Source: Pacificispira sp033344895 (GTDB taxonomy: Bacteria > Pseudomonadota > Alphaproteobacteria > UBA8366 > Aestuariispiraceae). Taken from it: a DNA stretch of 64,000 nucleotides. This document shows, piece after piece, positions 59,958 to 64,000 of this stretch. Every line of letters starts with the position of its first letter. Position 1 is the stretch's first letter. The position numbers were made by a program, and so were the translations under genes. The notes below the pieces were generated by a model. It did no database searches. It was given only the letters and a program-made list of their open reading frames with translations, and was not told where the DNA came from. The DNA lies in contig OZ245920.1 in the NCBI GenBank assembly GCA_965229685.1, positions 2,480,001-2,544,000 of the forward strand, written 5' to 3'.

Positions 59958-62114
59958 TCAGGGCCGCCAACGCCGCAGCAGCAGCGAACTTGTGACCACA
60001 CTGACCGAGCTCATCGCCATGGCCGCCCCGGCAATGGCGGGACTGAGATACCCGAATGCCGCCAGCGGCAGACCGATCACATTGTAGATGAAGGCCCAGA
60101 ACAGGTTCTGCCGAATCTTCCAGACCGTACGACGGCAGATTTCCAGAGTACCCGCCACGAGGTCCAGATCTGGCCGCATCAGCGTGATTGGCGCGGCATC
60201 CAAGGCGATCTCCGCCCCCGTGCCCATGGCGATCCCAAGATCCGCCTGAACCAGAGCCGGCGCATCGTTTATACCATCACCGACCATGGCAACCCGGCTG
60301 CCGTTTTCCTGATAGGTCCGCACCGTTCGGGCCTTCCGGTCCGGCTTCACCTGCGCCTCGACATCATCGAGCCCCAGCATTTCAGCCACATGCCTGGCAG
60401 CGGCCGGGCTGTCGCCTGAAATCATGCCGAGGCGAAGTCCGCGACCCTTCAACCGGGCAATCATCGCCCGGGCACCGTCCCGCGGTGTGTCGGCCAGGCC
60501 GAAAATGGCGCGCAAGCGGCCATCCTGCGCCATCAGGACAACCGTACTGCCCTTCTCCTCCAGCGCGTGGATTCGGCTTTCATCCTCGGCTGCCAGGGAG
60601 ACTTTCATTCGCTTCATCAGGGCCCGATTGCCCAGCCCCAGGGCCCGTCCGTCGACCGTACCGGTTATCCCTTCACCGGAGTGATTGCGGAAGGAATCCG
60701 GGGACGGCAGCTCGTCCATGTTGCCATCAAATGCCTGTCGGAAGGCATTGGCCAGCGGGTGCTCACTGCCACGCTGAAGAATAACCGCGTCGCGCAGGGC
60801 TTCCGCGTCATCCGATCCCGCCACCAGTTCGGGCTTGCCCCGTGTAAGCGTGCCGGTCTTGTCGAAAAGCACGGTATCGATGCCCATGGCGCGCTCCATC
60901 GCATCGACATCCTTGATCAGAATGCCGGCACGTGCCGCGGCCCCGGTTCCGGCCACGATGGCTGTGGGCGATGCGAGCCCCAAGGCACAGGGGCAGGCGA
61001 TCACAAGGACCGAGACTGCCGCAATGATTGCCTGCTCAAACCCCTGACCGGCAATCATCCACCCGGCGAAGGTGCCAATCGCGATCACAAGAACGATCGG
61101 CACAAAGACGGCGCTGACCCGATCGACCAGTTTCTGGACGGGCGCCTTGCCGCTTTGCGCCCGTTCGACCAATCGCGTGATCTTCGACAGGGTCGTATCC
61201 TTGCCGATGGCGGTCGCCTCGATGCGCAAGAGACCATCGCCATTGACCGCGCCCCCGATCACCGGGTCGCCCACCCCTTTCGGTACCGGCACGCTTTCCC
61301 CGGTTACGAGAGACTCATCAACATCGGAACCACCGCCGACCACGTGGCCGTCGACCGGGATACGTTCCCCGGATTTCACGATCAGGACGTCGCCCAGCGC
61401 CACGGCGTCGATGGCCACAGTCTCTTCGCCCCCCGACGCGGTCTCCCGCCGGGCGGTGTCCGGGCGCAATGCCATCAACCCACGGATTGCCTCGCTGGCA
61501 CCGGCCTTGGCGCGCGCCTCCAACTGCTTCCCGAACAGGACCAGCGTTATGATGACGACGGCGGCCTCGAAATAGAGATGTCCCTCAGCCTGCGCCCCCA
61601 GGGTCAGGACCAACCACAGCGAATAGAAATACGCCGCCCCCGTCCCGATGGAGACCAGCAGGTCCATGGTCCCGCTGAGCGACCGGATCGCATGAAGCGC
61701 CCCCTTATGGAACCTGAACCCTGCGCCAAAGACGACCGGCGCAGCCAGCAAAGGCTCGAGCCAGTAAGGCATCATCCAGTGAAGCCCGAGCACCATGAAG
61801 ATCATTTGCGCCAGGAACGGCACCGTCAGAACGGCAGACAGACCGAGCCACAGCCATGTCTTGCGGGTTTCGGCGCGAACTGCCGCCTCTCGCTCTTCCG
61901 GATCGATATCCTCCCTGCGCCAGGCGGCATAGCCCGCGCGCCCTACCGCCGCAATCAGATCCTGGCTGGATGCATCGCCTTCCACATGGGCGCGCTCCAG
62001 CGCCAGATTTACCGTCGCCTGTGCCACGCCAGGCACGCCGGAAAGAGCCTTTTCCACTGTGCGGGCGCAGCCGGCACAGGTCATTCCATCAATGTCGAAT
62101 TCTTGGATAGCCAT
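59958..62114 (-). CDS. copA: Copper-exporting P1B-type ATPase
   Basis: The 718-residue inner-membrane pump has one N-terminal heavy-metal domain (DGMTCAGCARTVEKAL, CxxC at residues 12-15). It carries the actuator motif LVTGESVPVPKGVGDP, the transmembrane CPC site in VIACPCALGLASPTAIVAGT, phosphorylation Asp in FDKTGTLTRGKPE, the HP dipeptide in GSEHPLANAF and the hinge VAMVGDGINDAPALVQADLG. CPC together with an N-terminal CxxC indicates Cu(I) export. It is divergent from the cueR-type regulator with overlapping MerR-type promoters. Its stop abuts the stop of the convergent FG-GAP gene. Confidence 0.96.
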   Translation of the reverse strand: MAIQEFDIDGMTCAGCARTVEKALSGVPGVAQATVNLALERAHVEGDASSQDLIAAVGRAGYAAWRREDIDPEEREAAVRAETRKTWLWLGLSAVLTVPFLAQMIFMVLGLHWMMPYWLEPLLAAPVVFGAGFRFHKGALHAIRSLSGTMDLLVSIGTGAAYFYSLWLVLTLGAQAEGHLYFEAAVVIITLVLFGKQLEARAKAGASEAIRGLMALRPDTARRETASGGEETVAIDAVALGDVLIVKSGERIPVDGHVVGGGSDVDESLVTGESVPVPKGVGDPVIGGAVNGDGLLRIEATAIGKDTTLSKITRLVERAQSGKAPVQKLVDRVSAVFVPIVLVIAIGTFAGWMIAGQGFEQAIIAAVSVLVIACPCALGLASPTAIVAGTGAAARAGILIKDVDAMERAMGIDTVLFDKTGTLTRGKPELVAGSDDAEALRDAVILQRGSEHPLANAFRQAFDGNMDELPSPDSFRNHSGEGITGTVDGRALGLGNRALMKRMKVSLAAEDESRIHALEEKGSTVVLMAQDGRLRAIFGLADTPRDGARAMIARLKGRGLRLGMISGDSPAAARHVAEMLGLDDVEAQVKPDRKARTVRTYQENGSRVAMVGDGINDAPALVQADLGIAMGTGAEIALDAAPITLMRPDLDLVAGTLEICRRTVWKIRQNLFWAFIYNVIGLPLAAFGYLSPAIAGAAMAMSSVSVVTSSLLLRRWRP

Positions 62115-62138
62115 CTTGCCACCTTCCTTTCGCCACCC

Positions 62139-62169
62139 TAGATGGGGCTTCCAGTGACTGGAAGGTCAA
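62139..62169 (-). promoter_or_regulatory. copA promoter with MerR-type operator
   Basis: On the minus strand TTGACC (complement of 62164-62169) and CATCTA (complement of 62139-62144) are separated by 19 nt, the overlong spacing used by MerR-family activators. The spacer holds the perfect dyad CTTCCAGTGACTGGAAG (62148-62164), close to the CueR/HmrR operator consensus. Confidence 0.85.
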
Positions 62170-62177
62170 GAGGTGTA

Positions 62178-62208
62178 TTGACCCTCCAGTGGGTGGAAGC
62201 TTTAAAAA
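62178..62208 (+). promoter_or_regulatory. cueR promoter with second MerR-type operator
   Basis: TTGACC (62178-62183) and TAAAAA (62203-62208) are 19 nt apart. The spacer includes an imperfect dyad, CCTCCA-GTGGG-TGGAAG (62183-62199), resembling the copA box. This suggests that the regulator also activates its own operon. Confidence 0.7.
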
Positions 62209-62237
62209 AAATTCCTTCGGCACCTGGAGGGCGGAAA

Positions 62238-62630
62238 ATGAACATATCGGACGCGGCCAAACTGACCGGATTGCCCGCCAAGACAATTCGGTATTACGAA
62301 CAGATCGACCTTGTGTCCGCGACGCGCTGCGACAACGGGTATCGCGATTTCAGCTATGAGGACGTGCAGCTCCTGCACTTCGTAAAACGCGCGCGGGACC
62401 TCGGATTCTCGGTCGAGGATTGCCGCACGCTTCTGGGCCTCTACACCGACGAGAACCGGACCAGCGCCGAGGTTAAGGCGGTGGCGCAGAACCACCTGGT
62501 GGAAATCGACGCGAAGATCCGGCAGCTGAACGCGATGCGCGATACGCTGTCGCATCTGGTGCACTGTTGCGACGGAGATTCCCGCCCGTCCTGTCCAATC
62601 CTGGAAAACCTTGCCGGAGACAAACCATGA
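62238..62630 (+). CDS. cueR: Cu(I)-responsive MerR-family regulator
   Basis: The ATG at 62238 has GGAGGGCGGAAA upstream and yields 130 residues. The winged helix MNISDAAKLTGLPAKTIRYY begins exactly as in CueR/HmrR; VSATRCDNGYRDFSYEDVQL and the dimerisation helix follow. The metal loop CDGDSRPSC has the C-x7-C spacing of Cu(I)/Ag(I) sensors. It should activate copA and its own operon through DNA unwinding at the 19-nt-spacer promoters. The stop overlaps the start of the cytochrome c gene by 4 nt. Confidence 0.95.
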   Translation: MNISDAAKLTGLPAKTIRYYEQIDLVSATRCDNGYRDFSYEDVQLLHFVKRARDLGFSVEDCRTLLGLYTDENRTSAEVKAVAQNHLVEIDAKIRQLNAMRDTLSHLVHCCDGDSRPSCPILENLAGDKP

Positions 62631-63061
62631 CTTGCCGGATGGCACTTGCCGCCGCTTCCGTTCTTGCAATGACGACCGCGGCCGCATCGGCCGAAACCTT
62701 CTTCCTGCCCGACGACAAAGACTTCATCGGTCTCGGCAGCGTGATCTATCAGTCGGAATGCGCGGCATGCCATGGGGCAAAACTGGAAGGCGAGCCGGAT
62801 TGGCGGCAGCGCAAGGCCAATGGAAGAATGCCTGCCCCGCCCCATGACGAAACCGGGCACACATGGCATCACAGCGAACGCCAGTTGTTCGACATCACCA
62901 AATACGGCCTGCAGAAATTTGCCGGCGAGGACTACCAGACCGACATGCCGGCCTATGCTGAGAAACTGACCGACGCAGAGATCATCGCCGTACTGTCCTA
63001 CATCAAGAGCACCTGGCCTGCGGAAATCCGGGCGCGCCACGACAAAATGAGCCGTCAGTAG
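62627..63061 (+). CDS. Class I cytochrome c, copper-operon associated
   Basis: The ATG at 62627 overlaps the cueR stop (ATGA), so translation is coupled. The 144 residues have a signal peptide (MALAAASVLAMTTAAASA) and the heme motif CAACH in YQSECAACHGAKLEGEPDW. The axial Met is probably in DMPAYAEKLTDAEIIAVLSY, as in small monoheme cytochromes. Periplasmic. Cytochromes of this kind often accompany copper-resistance genes, perhaps passing electrons to a copper oxidase; this is inference from position. Confidence 0.88.
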   Translation: MTCRMALAAASVLAMTTAAASAETFFLPDDKDFIGLGSVIYQSECAACHGAKLEGEPDWRQRKANGRMPAPPHDETGHTWHHSERQLFDITKYGLQKFAGEDYQTDMPAYAEKLTDAEIIAVLSYIKSTWPAEIRARHDKMSRQ

Positions 63062-63239
63062 CGCGCTGCGGCTTTGTCCATCCACGTCATCGATGGTTTA
63101 CTTGCCACCCTGCGGCCGGAAGTCCGAAACTGCCAGGGCCTGAGACATCCGCAGGGACTCTCGCCGCCCGCACCCGGTCTGCTCGATCCGGACGGATTCG
63201 GCAGGTGCCCAAATTCGAAGTCCTGAAGGGAAAAGCCAG

Positions 63240-64000
63240 ATGAAAGCCTCCGACCTTTTCGTTCAATGTCTCGAATCCGAAGGGGTCGAACGGATATTCG
63301 GCGTACCCGGCGAAGAAAACGCCGATGTCATGATCTCCCTGATGAATTCCAACATCGATTTCGTGCTGTGCCGGCACGAGCAGGCCGCCGCCTTCGCAGC
63401 GGATGCCTATGGCCGCCTGACCGGCAAGGCGGGCGTGTGCCTGTCGACACTGGGCCCGGGGGCAACGAACCTCGTCACCGGTCTGGCCGATGCAAACATG
63501 GATCGCGCCCCGGTGGTCGCTATTATCGGTCAGGGATCCACCAACCGGCTGCACAAGGAAAGCCACCAGAACATGGATTCCGTCGCGATGATGCGACCGA
63601 TCTCCAAATGGGCCCAGTCCATCGTCTCCGCCAAGAACATCACGGAAGTGGTTCGCAAGGCGTTCAAGGTGGCCGAGCAGGAGAAGCCCGGTGTCACGGT
63701 GATCGAACTGCCGGAAGATGTCGCCAAGCAGGAAATCGACGACAAGCCGATCCGCATCAACAAGGTCCGCCGCCCGGCCGCCGACCACAAGGCGATTGCG
63801 GAGGCCGCACGCCTGATCGGCCAGGCCCGGAAGCCGATCATCCTGGCAGGCAATGGCGCGATCCGGAAACGCGCCGCAAAGCAGCTCTATCGCCTGGCGA
63901 CGAAAACCGGGATCGGTGTCGTGAATACCTTCATGGGCAAGGGCGCAGTGCCGATGGACGATCCGCATTGCCTCTTCACCATGGGGCTGGGCTCCGGCGA
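63240..64000 (+). CDS. Acetolactate synthase large-subunit family enzyme (3' end cut by window)
   Basis: The ATG at 63240 has GAAGGGAAAAG upstream. The 253 visible residues are the N-terminal thiamine-diphosphate pyrimidine domain and part of the central domain: MKASDLFVQCLESEGVERIF, GVPGEENADVM, the catalytic Glu in CRHEQAAAFAADAYGRLTGK, and STLGPGATNLVTGLADANMD. The thiamine-binding C-terminal domain lies outside. The close match to the opening of catabolic AlsS-type enzymes suggests acetolactate formation, but glyoxylate carboligase or related enzymes cannot be excluded without the rest. A 178-nt gap separates it from the cytochrome gene. Confidence 0.85.
   Translation, partial: MKASDLFVQCLESEGVERIFGVPGEENADVMISLMNSNIDFVLCRHEQAAAFAADAYGRLTGKAGVCLSTLGPGATNLVTGLADANMDRAPVVAIIGQGSTNRLHKESHQNMDSVAMMRPISKWAQSIVSAKNITEVVRKAFKVAEQEKPGVTVIELPEDVAKQEIDDKPIRINKVRRPAADHKAIAEAARLIGQARKPIILAGNGAIRKRAAKQLYRLATKTGIGVVNTFMGKGAVPMDDPHCLFTMGLGSG

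Noticed and set aside
1..64000. CRISPR arrays, prophage or complete insertion sequences
   Set aside because: No regularly spaced direct repeats, no phage structural or integrase genes and no transposase were found on reading both strands.

Overview
The window is high-GC DNA with dense, short-spaced genes. It reads as a chromosomal segment of an alphaproteobacterium, most likely a Rhodospirillales-type marine or soil heterotroph. The basis is the mix of families: three PAS_5-type proteins, a DUF3108 protein, an IalB-family protein, a DUF2948 protein, an SbmA/BacA-type transporter, the long-form SerC/SerA pair, and a non-pyrrolysine MttB beside a dimethylglycine-dehydrogenase-like enzyme. The genus cannot be fixed from the sequence alone. 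I see no prophage, intact insertion sequence, CRISPR array or rRNA.

Layout. 1-2.4 kb: end of a dienelactone-hydrolase-like gene, a short SbmA/BacA transporter and a PAS_5 protein. 2.5-7.7 kb: a complete branched-chain amino-acid-type ABC operon (livG-livF-livH-livM-binding protein) closed by a terminator. 8-13.5 kb: a porin, a lipoprotein, an unknown protein, an MFS transporter, a second PAS_5 protein and an acetyltransferase. 13.5-21.2 kb: glmU-glmS, a chemoreceptor, DUF3108 and CigR-like proteins and tRNA-Val(CAC). 21.2-30.8 kb: a quaternary-amine/C1 region with a GMC (choline-dehydrogenase-like) oxidoreductase, an orphan Tat-exported binding protein, an MttB-family methyltransferase, a third PAS_5 protein and a dimethylglycine/sarcosine-dehydrogenase-like flavoenzyme. 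30.8-33.5 kb: a lower-GC patch with an orphan ATP-grasp ligase, then a glycolipid-binding protein and a DUF1428 protein.

33.6-46.2 kb is an aromatic-compound block. It holds a GntR regulator divergent from a gentisate dioxygenase / FAH hydrolase / flavin reductase group that carries three REP-like paired palindromes; a complete paaABCDE phenylacetyl-CoA epoxidase operon; CDP-alcohol phosphatidyltransferase and YedK genes; and creatininase and 4-hydroxyphenylpyruvate dioxygenase genes opposite an IclR regulator. 46.2-50.8 kb: a secreted protein, a PhnD-like protein coupled to murA, tRNA-Thr(GGT) followed by an AT-rich patch, and an IalB protein. 51.2-54.8 kb: an SLC13 permease followed by an amidoligase and a class I glutamine amidotransferase, which is the best candidate here for an uncharacterised pathway. 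54.9-59.9 kb: serC-serA, a PHA depolymerase and an FG-GAP protein. 60-63 kb: a copper divergon (copA against cueR-cytochrome c) with two MerR-type promoters. The window ends inside a thiamine-diphosphate enzyme of the acetolactate synthase family.

Functionally, the window links uptake (liv operon, orphan binding protein, porin, SLC13) with catabolism of methylated amines and aromatic acids, next to housekeeping cell-wall precursor synthesis (glmS, glmU, murA) and serine synthesis. Function calls come from reading motifs in the translated sequence; no database search was run.
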